Assembly: GCF_019399895.1 (NCBI RefSeq)
Contig: NC_091873.1
Location: 4,198,501-4,262,500 of the forward strand
Source of the DNA: Cardiocondyla obscurior
Taxonomy: Eukaryota > Arthropoda > Insecta > Hymenoptera > Formicidae
DNA length: 64,000 nt
Direction: 5' to 3'
Below the pieces are notes generated by a model that was not told where the DNA came from, made no database searches, and saw nothing but the letters and a program-made list of their open reading frames with translations. The translations under genes and the position numbers were made by a program. This document shows, in pieces, positions 9,001-17,648 of the stretch (position 1 is the stretch's first letter; every line of letters begins with the position of its first letter).

Positions 9001-10867
9001 AATATTTAGCACCGCCTAATTGATCTAGTATGTCAACAATGTTGGGTAATGGATAAGCGTCTCCGATTGTCTTCTCATTGAGGCTTCTAAAATCCAGCAC
9101 CATTCTCCATCGTTTATTTCCTTGTGAATCGTCCTTCTTTGGCACGATCCATATGGGCGTATTGTACGGTGACTGCGAAGGTTTTACTATTCCTCCTTTC
9201 AACAGTTCGTCCACCTGTTTATTTATTTCCTCTTTATGTTTTTGTGGAAAGCGATACTGCCGGGTGTTAATAGGTTGGTCATCCGTTGTGGGTATTTGGT
9301 GTTGCAGTACCTGAGTGAAGGTCAGCTTCTCTCCGGGTATATGAAATCTATCCTGGCTCTTTTTAATGAGATTTGTTACGTTCTCCTTTTCGGTGGCGCT
9401 TACATGTTCTAGGCGTAATAATTTCATTATCTCGGAAAGGCGCTTATTTTCCTGCTCATTTATTATGGCTAGGCATTGCGCACTAATTTTATCATTCCTT
9501 TTCTCTTTATCCAAACGGGAGATCGTAGATTCTTCTATTATTTGCTGAGACCGTTTTTCCATGGAGGTTGATATTCTTGAAGACGGTTTATTTATTGTTA
9601 TTTTATTTTTATTATTATTAATTTTACATTTATCATATAAATGCAACTTCTTCGCTATTTCTTCGAAGGTAATGTGAGAGAGAGTATCTTCATTATTTCC
9701 GGGTTCTCTGACTCGCGGAAATTTTAATTCTTTCATTGTTTTCAATGGATCCATTCTAGAATTACTGGAGGAGGTCAGATCACGTAGTGAGGTTTGGAAA
9801 TTTCCCTCCTCGTGATTGACAGGAGTTGAATCTTTGGAAATTTTAGATTCTATTTGTGAGGCTTGGAGATTTACCTCTTTATTTATTATATTTCCCGGCG
9901 ATGTCCTGGCATCCTTCTCCTGGGCAATTAAATTTATATATTTTTCTTCTTTGGACGGGGTTTGGAAATTTCCCCCATTATTTATTTCATTAAGGTTCTT
10001 ACCAGGCGATGTCTTCGCATCCTTCTCCTGTGTAATTTTTATTTTGTTTTTCTCTCTCTTTTTAATTTTCTTTTGGATTTGGTCTTCAAGAAGTTTTCCA
10101 TCGATGAAGTCTTGATGACAGAGATCGCTGCTATCATGATTTTCTTCGTCATAGATTTTCTTGACTTCGGAGTCTCTTGACATTTCAACGGTCTGCCATT
10201 CTTTATTACACTTCTCGATGTTTCCTACCTGCATTTCACTTAACGGTAGTAATTGTATTGTAGGTACCTGAACTTCAATAGGTTCGCTCAGTGTACTTAT
10301 TATGTTCAGATATGCCTTTCCGTCTTCATTGGTGGCGACGGTGTCTCCCAGATAAATACCGTGAACGACTTTCATTCGCGGTACATATCCGACCTCAATC
10401 TCTGGGTTTGAAATTCGTACAAAGAATAGAGATTCGCCCTGCGGTGGAACGGTAATTGTTTCAGGAGTAGAAAATGAAATTCTTTCTCCCGATATTTCTA
10501 AATGTCCTTCAGCATAGTCTATTCGCGAATTTGTTTGTTTGAAAAAATCATTACCCAATATTCCGGCTTGAGAAATCGGAAAATCTTTTGACACGATGTG
10601 AAAAATTACTTGTTTTTTAAATAACGGCATTATTACTCTTCCAAGAGTATACACCGGATAATCATTTATTCCGTTCAATCTCAAAATATTTCCGTAATCG
10701 ATTTTTGATTTATTTGAAATTAAATTTTCTTTAATTATATTCGGGCCTGAACCTGTATCTAACATGAAAGTCGCGTCTTGATTTTGATTGTTTAACTTTA
10801 CTTGAATCGTGGGTACATGACTATGCCTATCTAAATTTACCGTGACCGGGCGAATTTCGGGCTCCAT
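6050..10867 (-). CDS. pol: Pol polyprotein of the ERV (protease, RT, RNase H, integrase)
   Basis: 1605 codons. Retropepsin with D37-T-G near the N terminus; a charged spacer (about 230-480) with two 'QEKDA-TSPG' repeats; RT with YMDD near residue 689; RNase H with TTDASG near 834; an acidic linker (about 985-1100); a globular segment at about 1105-1250 that looks macro-like (see findings); integrase with an HHCC zinc finger (about 1264-1307) and D, D, E residues near 1336, 1391 and 1426. The frame is -1 to gag and is open upstream of its ATG into the end of gag, so frameshifting or reinitiation could both serve; I see no clear slippery heptamer. No stops or frameshifts break it. Longer than typical mdg4 Pol because of the linker and extra segment. 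Confidence 0.95.
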   Translation of the reverse strand: MEPEIRPVTVNLDRHSHVPTIQVKLNNQNQDATFMLDTGSGPNIIKENLISNKSKIDYGNILRLNGINDYPVYTLGRVIMPLFKKQVIFHIVSKDFPISQAGILGNDFFKQTNSRIDYAEGHLEISGERISFSTPETITVPPQGESLFFVRISNPEIEVGYVPRMKVVHGIYLGDTVATNEDGKAYLNIISTLSEPIEVQVPTIQLLPLSEMQVGNIEKCNKEWQTVEMSRDSEVKKIYDEENHDSSDLCHQDFIDGKLLEDQIQKKIKKREKNKIKITQEKDAKTSPGKNLNEINNGGNFQTPSKEEKYINLIAQEKDARTSPGNIINKEVNLQASQIESKISKDSTPVNHEEGNFQTSLRDLTSSSNSRMDPLKTMKELKFPRVREPGNNEDTLSHITFEEIAKKLHLYDKCKINNNKNKITINKPSSRISTSMEKRSQQIIEESTISRLDKEKRNDKISAQCLAIINEQENKRLSEIMKLLRLEHVSATEKENVTNLIKKSQDRFHIPGEKLTFTQVLQHQIPTTDDQPINTRQYRFPQKHKEEINKQVDELLKGGIVKPSQSPYNTPIWIVPKKDDSQGNKRWRMVLDFRSLNEKTIGDAYPLPNIVDILDQLGGAKYFSVCDLASGFHQIKMDPKDSHKTAFTTPFGHYEFERMPFGLKNAPATFQRLMDLVLMGLQGRELFVYMDDIVIYAKTLEEHERKFNQLIQRLREANLKLQPDKCEFLKSKVTYLGHVISKDGVTPDPKKLEAVKSFPRPKTPKNIKQFLGLAGYYRRFIPNFSKLAKPLTALLKNDTAFEWTSNQEEAFESLKQKLCEEPVLQYPDFSQPFILTTDASGIAVGGILSQGIINKDQPVAYASRTLTENEVKYDTYEKEALAIVYCVKHFRPYLYGRKFTLVTDHKPLLWFKNAQDANMRILRWRLKLAEYDYDVVYKAGKTNVNADALSRNPVEEKQCNIIKPTKKLNPNDPKDAELIAQMLEESDNDSEEDDDYKLYLSDEEEIEKEINKNEIGKNDSIPFTEQELNEPSQEIVEKALIHEPPEEHRIQTRSLTAKKARTELLKDKEIKKEDEQVDESDKERESDSGSEDESETEENRNLPVVTEIQDIPNNIIETRDLLFLRKDNITYFTDIEGNPLDSGSQKLFERNELPKIKTLALGEAQPIKYKKYYHIILPISEGVREGPTLTLRYISTAIKNLRIISDELNLQTVSIAKTDLINNVPWGEIKNLLHIIFLNSPTKIIICNGAIKYPPRDLRSSIIGEMHCSPTGGHRGVNKTYNRIKHKYYWENLKQEVQLYIQQCLQCQLKKLVRVKTKQPMLITDTPGASFDKIAMDIVGPLPRTDRGNEYILTMQDQLTKFCMGVPLQNQTSETIAEVFVDRFICVLGAPKAILTDQGRNFVSELIKKVAKIFRIRKFRTTAFHPQSNGSLERSHHALGEYLKQYANEQKEWDKWVGLAMFNYNTCVHEATRHTPYELVFGKIARVPTDEPLGPEEKLANYDDYLISLVTQLHNLQVNAFRNVTEAKEKSKKHYDKKINPKIFKPGDYVFLLKGPKPGKFGNQYTGPHEVLEILNKNNVRIRIKKNTKVVHPNRLRVSYIKPNG

Positions 10868-10875
10868 TCTTTGAC

Positions 10876-12459
10876 TTATTTCCGGAGAGTTACCACTGGG
10901 TGTGAGATTCGTCCGGACCCCTGCTGCACACCCATCTTTGAGGGGCCACTGGCGTTTCCCGCACTTATTGCTTCACGCCTTTTGTTATTAGCAATCCTTA
11001 GTTCGCAATTATCTAACGTGTGCCCTTCCTTTTTACAGTAGCGGCAGTGCTCTACCTCCTTAGAGCCGTTTTGCCTCGCATTATTTCGGCATTCTTTGGC
11101 CGAATGACCGAATCCTTCGCATATTTGACACGTTATTCGTGTTTTATGCTCAGTTGTTCTCGATTCCTGCTGTTTCCTCCAACAATTATTTGCGGTGTGC
11201 CCCGATTTGTCGCACCATTGACAGATTAATGTTGTTTTGACTTGATTGTTATTGTTACCGTTGCCATTATTAAATCTGCAATTTCTTGCATTGTGACCGG
11301 GTTTATTACAAATTTGACAATTGAATTTATTTTCTTGAATTAAGTTTATAAACCGGCGGTTATTAGTTTCGCGTAACCGACATTTTTCGGCACTATGTCC
11401 GCGTTTTTTACAGATTTGACAAATTAAAATCTCGTTTGGGGCATTTAAATGGTTTCCTGTTTGTATCGCTAATTTCCTACAGTTCGAGGCAACATGCCCT
11501 TCTTTGAGGCATAACTGGCAAATTTCTCGAGAACGATCTATATTCGATAACTTAGGGGTGGCTGAGACTTTACCGTGTCGTATTTCGGTAATTTCACGTA
11601 GCTCTCTTTCTATATTTAGAGCATCATTGACGGTTTCATGCACATCTAAATCCCTTTTTACCCTTTGTTCTATTTCTGCTTTTAACCCTCGTATAAAACT
11701 TTTGCATACATCTTTTTCTAAAGTGTTTCTAATTTCAACTAATTGCTCATAATCATCAATCATTCTTTTGTGCACGTCCATTATTCTGTTTCCCAGAAGT
11801 CTCACTCTGTTAGCATACGTGATTACGTCTTCTTCGTTTTTTTGGTATACTCTGCCCAATTCCCCCTGTAGTTGGTAAACATTTTTATCTTGGCCAAAAA
11901 TGTTCTCCAAAAATCTGGTCAATTGAGCCACGGTATCAAATTCCCTTCCCTGGATCGTTCGTCGAGCTTCGCCTGTTATCCGCGTTCGAATTACTTTCGC
12001 GAATTGTTCCTCGGCCTCGGGAGGCAACATATTCTTTGCCTCCTCACATCCTTCCACAAAATAATTTATGGAGATGTTTTTGCCATCAAAGAAGGGAACC
12101 GCCTCTACCGCGTATTTTAATGTGGCGAACGGATTTGTATTCGCCATTTTCTTAGGTTCTACTACGGGTTCAACTTTGCTATAATACGCTTGTAGTCGCT
12201 TTGGCGCCAGGGGTATTCGGGTATCGTCTAATTTAATTGTAGATCCCTCCGTTACCTCGGATATATCAGGCAAAGGAGTAGATACGCTTTCAGTAATGGT
12301 TTGTAAAGGAATAGGTTGTTTAGGTTGTGGATTTTTGGACACAGTGGGTGTCGAAGTGTGTATCTGTGATTGTGTAGGTTTTGATTTACCCGCTTGTTCA
12401 ACCGCTGCTTTATAAGCTTTATCTACTTCTTCTTTATCGGATTTTGCTCTGGTCTCCAT
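10876..12459 (-). CDS. gag: Gag of the ERV with six CCHC zinc knuckles (527 aa)
   Basis: Starts at the first ATG after the primer site. The N-terminal 110 residues are a low-complexity linker; residues about 115-300 fit an insect gypsy capsid ('FFDGKNISINYFVEGCEEA', then 'GQDKNVYQLQGELGRV'). Six CX2CX4HX4C knuckles follow at roughly 315-328, 345-358, 378-392, 412-425, 442-456 and 470-483. Most retroelement Gags carry none, one or two, so six is unusual and points to expansion by internal duplication. The product should form the particle and bind genomic RNA. It stops 8 nt before the pol ATG. Confidence 0.93.
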   Translation of the reverse strand: METRAKSDKEEVDKAYKAAVEQAGKSKPTQSQIHTSTPTVSKNPQPKQPIPLQTITESVSTPLPDISEVTEGSTIKLDDTRIPLAPKRLQAYYSKVEPVVEPKKMANTNPFATLKYAVEAVPFFDGKNISINYFVEGCEEAKNMLPPEAEEQFAKVIRTRITGEARRTIQGREFDTVAQLTRFLENIFGQDKNVYQLQGELGRVYQKNEEDVITYANRVRLLGNRIMDVHKRMIDDYEQLVEIRNTLEKDVCKSFIRGLKAEIEQRVKRDLDVHETVNDALNIERELREITEIRHGKVSATPKLSNIDRSREICQLCLKEGHVASNCRKLAIQTGNHLNAPNEILICQICKKRGHSAEKCRLRETNNRRFINLIQENKFNCQICNKPGHNARNCRFNNGNGNNNNQVKTTLICQWCDKSGHTANNCWRKQQESRTTEHKTRITCQICEGFGHSAKECRNNARQNGSKEVEHCRYCKKEGHTLDNCELRIANNKRREAISAGNASGPSKMGVQQGSGRISHPVVTLRK

Positions 12460-12479
12460 TTGCGAAAACCACGCTCACT

Positions 12480-12497
12480 ATCCCGGACGAGCCCCCA
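12480..12497 (-). other. primer binding site, tRNA-Pro type
   Basis: Sense TGGGGGCTCGTCCGGGAT, an 18-nt match to the known tRNA-Pro primer site used by murine leukaemia virus. It lies 13 nt inside the 5' LTR end. A secondary candidate splice donor (GTGAGC) follows at 12473-12478. Confidence 0.88.
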
Positions 12498-13031
12498 AAA
12501 ATCGGTAGTATGTTACGTCAGGTTTAGGAATAATTTTAATGGAAGGATTACCGGTTCTCAATGACTAGGAAATGGATCGAGAGCAGGTAAAGGGTAGAGA
12601 GAGAGAGACGCAACTACCAATTCTTGCGTGACGCGTGCGAGACAACGTCACGCGTATTAAGCGCTAGGAATGTATTAGAACGAGGAAAGATTTGAATTAG
12701 CGCGATTTTTGTTCTTTTGAGGGAAAGAATTTTACTTCTTGTTCCCAGGGAAAGAACCGGAGGTGTTTTTCGCAGTAAATGGAGCTAAAAAGGTTCATTA
12801 AAAGAAAATTTCAAAAATCTGTTTTAACGAGATTTAATTTAACATTCTTTATTATTATTATTATTATTATTTTTTAAAATTGATGTTAAATAGAGATGAT
12901 ACATTTAAAATTTATGATAATGATAAACCCAGAGACTTTAACTAAATTAAATAAACAACGCATTTTTTTATATTTTACAAAAGTGCGCGGGAAAAATAAC
13001 ATAAGAAAAGTTCAAAAGAAAATAGAAATAT

Positions 13032-13847
13032 TTAATCGAGGTCGATCTCGATTATTTCCGAGATCCTGGCTGATGATCTCGGAAATACACGATCAATCAG
13101 CCTGATCGGAGCTAAAAAGGGGTGTTCCACCCCGGGATAAAATATGAGGACGTTCTGATCAGGAGATGCCCTGCTGGCCTCTCTCCTGATCTCCTCAGGA
13201 TCAAAGGAATCAGGGCCTATCGTGAAGGCCCTTTCGGGGACGGAATCCGTCCACGGAGAGCAAGTCCTCCGGAGGAGCTCGAGGAGAGGATCTATGATCG
13301 CTCTGGGTTCCTCTTGCCCGCCGAGGAACTCCACGCTCGGGGCGGGGGAGGGGGAAGGCTCTGGGCCGTCAGACTCTTGCCAAAAGACGGTATCGTCATC
13401 AGCAATGGAGTCGACCTCCTCAGTCTCCCCAGGATGAGGAATCGGGGACGGAATTGGAGAGGAGCATGCTCTAGGTGCAGCTCCCGGAGAATGAATCGAG
13501 ATGTCCGGAGAATAGGAAGGAGTCGTAGGGCGGAACTGCTCCAAATCAGGCTCTGACTCGGTCGCATTGACGCTATTTTTCGGCGTATCCGGAGAAGGGG
13601 GGAGTTCCCTAGGTTCTTCGTCGTTCAGAGGAACTTCTTCAGGAGCCGGCGAAGTCGGGGGAGCTGGGGGTTGAGGGGACCACGACCTCTCTCCTCTTCT
13701 TCGGGGAGGGTCGGTTCTTATCTCCCCTGGCGCCGCCGCGAATAAATATTGTATAAAGAAGGACCGGATAAGGCCCCTCAGATTCCGAATTTGCCGATTT
13801 CGGCGAGCCCGGCTTTTCTTTAAGGTTCTTAAGTTCGATGATTCCAC
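13032..13847 (-). CDS. AUG-less ORF in the ERV U5 region, likely a spliced exon
   Basis: 271 open codons with no Met codon anywhere; the frame opens at a GTG. The sense sequence just before is CTCCTTTTAG, a good acceptor ending at 13847. Joined to the donor at 14255, whose exon ends in A, the exon's first bases TG would complete an AUG. Residues 1-50 are basic (RNRQIRNLRGLIRSFF); the middle is acidic and rich in SP/TP pairs; the C-terminal 80 residues look more ordered (EFLGGQEEP, then IDPLLELLRR). Placed after the TATA box and before the primer site, so it would lie in the genomic RNA leader. No family recognised; function unknown. The partial copy at 1-486 is also open. Confidence 0.55.
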   Translation of the reverse strand: MESSNLRTLKKSRARRNRQIRNLRGLIRSFFIQYLFAAAPGEIRTDPPRRRGERSWSPQPPAPPTSPAPEEVPLNDEEPRELPPSPDTPKNSVNATESEPDLEQFRPTTPSYSPDISIHSPGAAPRACSSPIPSPIPHPGETEEVDSIADDDTVFWQESDGPEPSPSPAPSVEFLGGQEEPRAIIDPLLELLRRTCSPWTDSVPERAFTIGPDSFDPEEIRREASRASPDQNVLIFYPGVEHPFLAPIRLIDRVFPRSSARISEIIEIDLD

Positions 13848-14248
13848 TAAAAGGAGTTCATTTTAATGAATTAAATTAATAAATGAATCTTGGAGGAGAA
13901 TATGGCTGGGCATCACGTCTCACAGCTCCTTTCGGATCTCTCCGCTGTCACCTCAAGTTTCTCTGGCTCCTCTAGCCGAATGGAGCTTTACTCAAGTCAA
14001 GGTTTTGATAGTCACCATTTACTGGCGGCATATCGCAACCCCCGACAAAAGGAAGCCCGCTAGATAGGTTGAGGCACCCGAAAAAACGAGAGGATTCGAG
14101 GGAGAGATAACGAAATAATTAAGCGTGAACGGCACCCTGACTATTCCCTCAATTTTCATTTTTTACATATATAAATATATGAATACTAATCAAATAAAAC
14201 TATTTAGTGGAACAGTTCAAAGGAAAAAGGGGAATAAATAAATGATAG

Positions 14249-14256
14249 CACTTACT
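14249..14256 (-). promoter_or_regulatory. predicted splice donor in the ERV leader
   Basis: Sense ..AAGTA then GTAAGTGC, close to the animal donor consensus; the GT is 14255-14254. The leader exon from about 14410 to 14256 contains no ATG. The site is conserved in the left LTR near 892-899. It could serve the U5 ORF (acceptor 13847), env (6024) and Tudor (3824). Confidence 0.5.
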
Positions 14257-14437
14257 ACTTGTTGTCTTCAAATTCACTCGGATGAGATCTCGAGATGGTT
14301 CTTTATTTCGCCCACACAAGATGATCACAAGCACTTAAAAAGTTTTTTTCTTTTAAGAATAACTGAGCAACTGAGCAAATTAGAGCAAATTAGATTTTTA
14401 GAACAGAATTGAGAGCGAGCGTCGTCGGGACGCTCGG

Positions 14438-14444
14438 TTTTATA
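14438..14444 (-). promoter_or_regulatory. TATA box of the ERV LTR
   Basis: Sense TATAAAA in an otherwise GC-rich stretch (CCGAGCTTATAAAACCGAG), with a GC-rich potential hairpin just downstream. The expected start site is 25-30 nt further, near 14410. The left LTR has the same site. Confidence 0.65.
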
Positions 14445-15189
14445 AGCTCGGAAAAGGGGAGGACCAGCGCCAGATTCTAAGTCTTATCCGAATTTTGAAT
14501 TCTATTCGTTAGGCTTATTCCTCCACTTTTCCGTCTTCGCAATTATTGGTCGCCCTTCTTAATTTTCTAAGTTTTCGCCCTTAGTTTCTAATTTTTGGTG
14601 AGGAGTTCCCGATATCTATTGGTCCAGGAGAAAATGTTTATGAGCTCCCCTCTACATGGTTTTAGCCCTTCCAAGCTTCCAGATAACAGATTCGAAAAAG
14701 CTTTAGGTAACTTCTTTTTTTTTTTACCGGCAGCGTGCAATTGCTGCCTGAGTTTTATAGTTTCCAGCCGCGTATCCCAATTTTTATTATTACAGGCTTT
14801 TTGCCTCCTTTTTCTAATCCCTAGGATCCGCGGCGAAATTTGATTTTACTGAATTGTTTTTCTTCCAGAATTTCCCTCGTGTTCCGCCAGACATTTTATT
14901 GTTAGTTTAAGATATTCCAAGTCCTTCCGAGCTATTAATGTTTTATGAATATTTTGACAAATCCTTTCGTTTCGATTTTTTTTATATTCCACATCTGTTG
15001 CACAATTGTTTTTGGTTCCTTCTTTTATTTTATACATCTGGCGATTCAGGATATTCCGTCAGTTAGAATTATTTTTTCTGGAAACTTAGAACCGTCTCCT
15101 TTGGTCCCAATACATTCGGTATACCTTTTACTATCTACTTTATCTACCATGTGTCGGAAAAAGGAGATGTGGAGTTACAGGACGTAACA

Positions 15190-15266
15190 GTACATTCATG
15201 TAAATTTATCGATGCTAACCACTTCTTGAGTAATTCTGGATTTTCCAATGGAAATCTAGAATTATA
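15190..15266 (-). pseudogene. THAP-domain exon fragment cut by the ERV
   Basis: In sense an acceptor (ATATATAATTCTAG) ends at 15267 and the exon reads 'FPLENPELLKKWLASINLHECT', the early THAP pattern FPxxxPxLxxxWxxxI. It starts in phase 2, as does the exon at 23595-23866. The ERV LTR abuts at 15189, so the rest of the zinc finger would lie beyond the element, left of the window. A host THAP gene or a THAP-bearing transposase are both possible. Confidence 0.6.
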
Positions 15267-15531
15267 TATGTGGAAGAAAATTAAAAAACGTAGTATAGTA
15301 CAAAAATTAAACATTTTTATATTTTTACTTACTGTGGCGGCCGAGATGACAATCCGGCAAATTGGCACTCGGCGCACCACGACATATGCAGCCCGGCGTA
15401 CATGAACGTATGCCGGAAGGCCCGGAAGCTTGGTGGGAGAAAAGCTCCGGGCCCGACTGATAACAGCCGCGGCCACCATGCGTCGCGAAAGACGAAGAGC
15501 TTTCGCGAGAGTCAGATGCGATAAGGACCGC

Positions 15532-15538
15532 TATATAA
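15532..15538 (+). promoter_or_regulatory. TATA box upstream of the proline-rich ORF
   Basis: Motif CGCTATATAAGCGGC about 175 bp before the ORF start at 15712, with no stop-rich AT DNA between them. Placement suggests an intronless transcription unit on the plus strand. Confidence 0.5.
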
Positions 15539-15711
15539 GCGGCACCGATGGAGCTTGCGATATCGCCTTATCCGATAAGGAGATCGTTTTTGAATACGGT
15601 CGATAGTGCTCGAATAGACGCACACTTCACAGTATAAGAAGTAGTGCTCAGCCGACGCACATCGAACTGAGACGAGGCAGTATTCGTTGCCACGAAGCAG
15701 ATCATAGACGC

Positions 15712-16347
15712 ATGCCGTTACCACCAACGACGAAGAGTCAGAGTCCGGAGACAGAGACTCCACAGAAGCGGACTCGGAGAAGCCGCCGCAAGAAGCGGGC
15801 CACACTGATACCAGAGATCGTGCCTGACAGTCCTCCGTCGCCACCGGTCGAGGAAGCAAGAACACCGAAGATAGTATCGATAGAGGTCTTTCCGCCGCAG
15901 CAGCCACTGGCGGGAATATTACGGCCTCCAGGACTTAAGAAGCCGCCACGTCATACGCACTTCCAATTCCTGGAGTGGAAGCCTCCTCTGGCCAACTTTA
16001 CGCCTCCACGATTAACGAGGCCACCAAGGATTTATCTCGCACCGGGCGACATACGTGTTTGGCGTTACACTAGTCCCCGGTGGAACCAAGTGGATCCGCT
16101 GCTCTCGCCTATCCCACCAACACCACCGGTGCGGATAGAGCGAGGAGTACAGTGCGGGCCAAGCACCACAGAGAGGGCTATACAACACGCCCCTGTGGTC
16201 ACGGATAGTGGAGTCCAGTGCGATTCCTGGGCTACCACCTCATCTTCCGAAGCCGAGCCGCCGATACTACCAGGCGATGATAAGTGGGGTCCCATAAAGG
16301 TGACGCTCACCGCTCCACACATTTCTTACAGCGAAAGGCGGTTATAA
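15712..16347 (+). CDS. proline-rich hypothetical protein (211 aa)
   Basis: ATG start, TATA box 175 bp upstream, GC-rich coding sequence in AT-rich surroundings. A basic patch (RTRRSRRKKRA, about residues 20-30) may be a nuclear signal. The rest is dense in P and PP pairs, with the short repeat 'GVQCGPSTTERAIQ' / 'GVQCDSWATT' near the C terminus. No enzymatic motif seen and no family recognised. Between it and the gypsy LTR at 16456 there is only AT-rich sequence. It may be an accessory ORF of an otherwise lost mobile element rather than a host gene; the GC-rich block 15346-16350 looks inserted into the THAP locus. Confidence 0.5.
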   Translation: MPLPPTTKSQSPETETPQKRTRRSRRKKRATLIPEIVPDSPPSPPVEEARTPKIVSIEVFPPQQPLAGILRPPGLKKPPRHTHFQFLEWKPPLANFTPPRLTRPPRIYLAPGDIRVWRYTSPRWNQVDPLLSPIPPTPPVRIERGVQCGPSTTERAIQHAPVVTDSGVQCDSWATTSSSEAEPPILPGDDKWGPIKVTLTAPHISYSERRL

Positions 16348-16455
16348 AACGTTGTAAAGCGTTATTTTGTAAAAGCACCAGTGGGTGCGATTTAAACGAT
16401 ATCAAACATAATGTACATAGATCTGTAAATATACTTGTATATATAGAAAGAAGGC

Positions 16456-17611
16456 TGTAACGACCCTGCGTTTACGTATGCCGAATCGTCGGCTCGAATG
16501 CGGGACGCGCCCGTGCGCTCGTCGGTATTCCGGGATTCGGATAGATAGGGTCCGTAAATGCAGCGAGCCTGGTATTTAAATATATGAACAAAGGTTTATT
16601 AAATGAGTAAGCATAGAACGCGTATTTACAATATGTACACTAGGCGCGAAACGGCCGCGCGAGCGGCGATCGAGGTTTGAAAATAACGAGCGGAGCACGC
16701 GGTGTCGGCGTGTCCGCGACGCGCGAAGTTTCCTAGGGCCACGCGCCGTACGGCGGCACGTGCGAATGCGGTATGCCGGCGCGGGAATATATCGCAGATG
16801 TTCGCGTATTTCGCCGAAATCTCCTGTTATTTCGCGGTATCGCTGACGCGGGAATAGATCGCGGATGTATGCGTATTTTCGCCGAAACCCTTAGGTTTTT
16901 CGCGGCATCGCTTGGCGGTTTCGCGGAGACAGGAAGTGAAGCACCGGCTTGGTGTCGCGTACTCGAGAGCGCTCGAGCGAGACAGAGATCTCTCTACCCC
17001 GTGGTCGGCGACGGTGCGAGGGGAACTATTAATTCGTGCTCGGCGATTCCACGCGCCCGGTGGTCGAGGTCCGAGATGACTCGGAGGAGGCGGAGTGCGC
17101 TCTACCCCTCGAGCTGACCGTGCCGGTGCGTTGGAAGTCGTGAGCACAAGTTTAGGAACGAGCCCCAGGATCACCTGGTGGAAACAGAGAGCGCTCTACC
17201 CCCGGATCGGCTCTAGGATGTCGGAGATGCTGCTCGCAAGCGAGCGGATCGGAGACGGTCCCGCTGAGCTCCGGCATCGCGGTTTTATACAAAAAAACGA
17301 GGGCGCCGGGCTTGCGGGGCTCAGCGGGGGTACGGATGATCCTGCCGTGGCGCCGAGGATCTCGTGACGGCGCGATCGCGAAACGGTGGTCCTCGCCGTC
17401 GTTGGCGCGTTCGGTGGCGTTCGGCGGAATTCGGCTAAGCCCGTACGGGGACTTAGCCGCGAGACGATAGCGTAGCGCGTGCTATCGCCTATTCGATAAA
17501 TATAATATACAAGTTTGGGGCGCACCGCGCCCGGGTCCCGCCAGCGGAGTTCTGCCGACGGCCGGCCGTTGTTCTGGCCGGGACGGTGCACTTCCTGGGT
17601 GCACCGTTACA
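16456..17611 (-). repeat. 3' LTR of the young gypsy element
   Basis: TG...CA bounded (plus TGTAACGACC to CACCGTTACA), 1156 bp, near-identical to 22343-23499. ORFs inside it (for example 16773-17117 plus, 16827-17174 minus) recur in every LTR copy without a coding look and are not annotated as genes. Confidence 0.95.
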
Positions 17612-17627
17612 TCACCCCCTCCCCTCG
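17612..17627 (-). other. polypurine tract of the young gypsy element
   Basis: Sense GAGGGGAGGGGGTGA immediately before the LTR start TGTAAC. Confidence 0.85.
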
Positions 17628-17648
17628 AAGTGCCTGAATTTCGAGGCA

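Larger units (their letters stand above)
1..15189 (-). mobile_element. Ty3/mdg4 errantivirus-like endogenous retrovirus with env and Tudor ORFs
   Basis: Minus-strand LTR element read from 15189 down to 1. Sense order is 5' LTR, primer site, gag, pol, env, Tudor ORF, about 1.2 kb of 3' noncoding DNA, a G6 tract and a 3' LTR that runs off the window. Positions 1-1825 repeat 13360-15189 with about a dozen differences (substitutions and homopolymer indels), roughly 0.6-0.7 percent, so the insertion is young. All five ORFs are open. LTR ends are TGTTACGTC / GACGTAACA. The right flank starts at 15190 inside a THAP-type exon; the left flank and target duplication lie outside the window. Gag-pol-env order and RT motifs are those of insect errantiviruses, but the extra ORFs and glycoprotein type are not the textbook set. 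Confidence 0.93.
12511..15189 (-). repeat. 5' LTR of the ERV (2679 bp)
   Basis: Bounded by TGTTACGTC and GACGTAACA. The TATA box at 14438-14444 puts the start site near 14410, so U3 is about 780 bp. A sense AATAAA at 14302-14307 allows a short R, leaving a U5 of about 1.8 kb; another AATAAA lies near 12849. The long U5 carries the 271-codon ORF at 13032-13847. It is exceptionally long for an errantivirus LTR. Confidence 0.92.

Noticed and set aside
10876..12459. Six zinc knuckles taken as a host CNBP-like gene
   Set aside because: The frame continues into a capsid region, follows a primer site and is followed by pol, so it is Gag.
15346..15410. Possible THAP first exon with a C-x2-C pair and a GTAAGT donor near 15345 on the minus strand
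   Set aside because: Spacing from the second Cys to the FP motif is short and the block looks like a separate GC-rich insert. Not enough to call.
16773..17591. ORFs on both strands inside the gypsy LTRs
   Set aside because: They recur in each LTR copy simply because the LTR is GC-rich and duplicated. No domain, and solo LTR relatives do not keep the frames.
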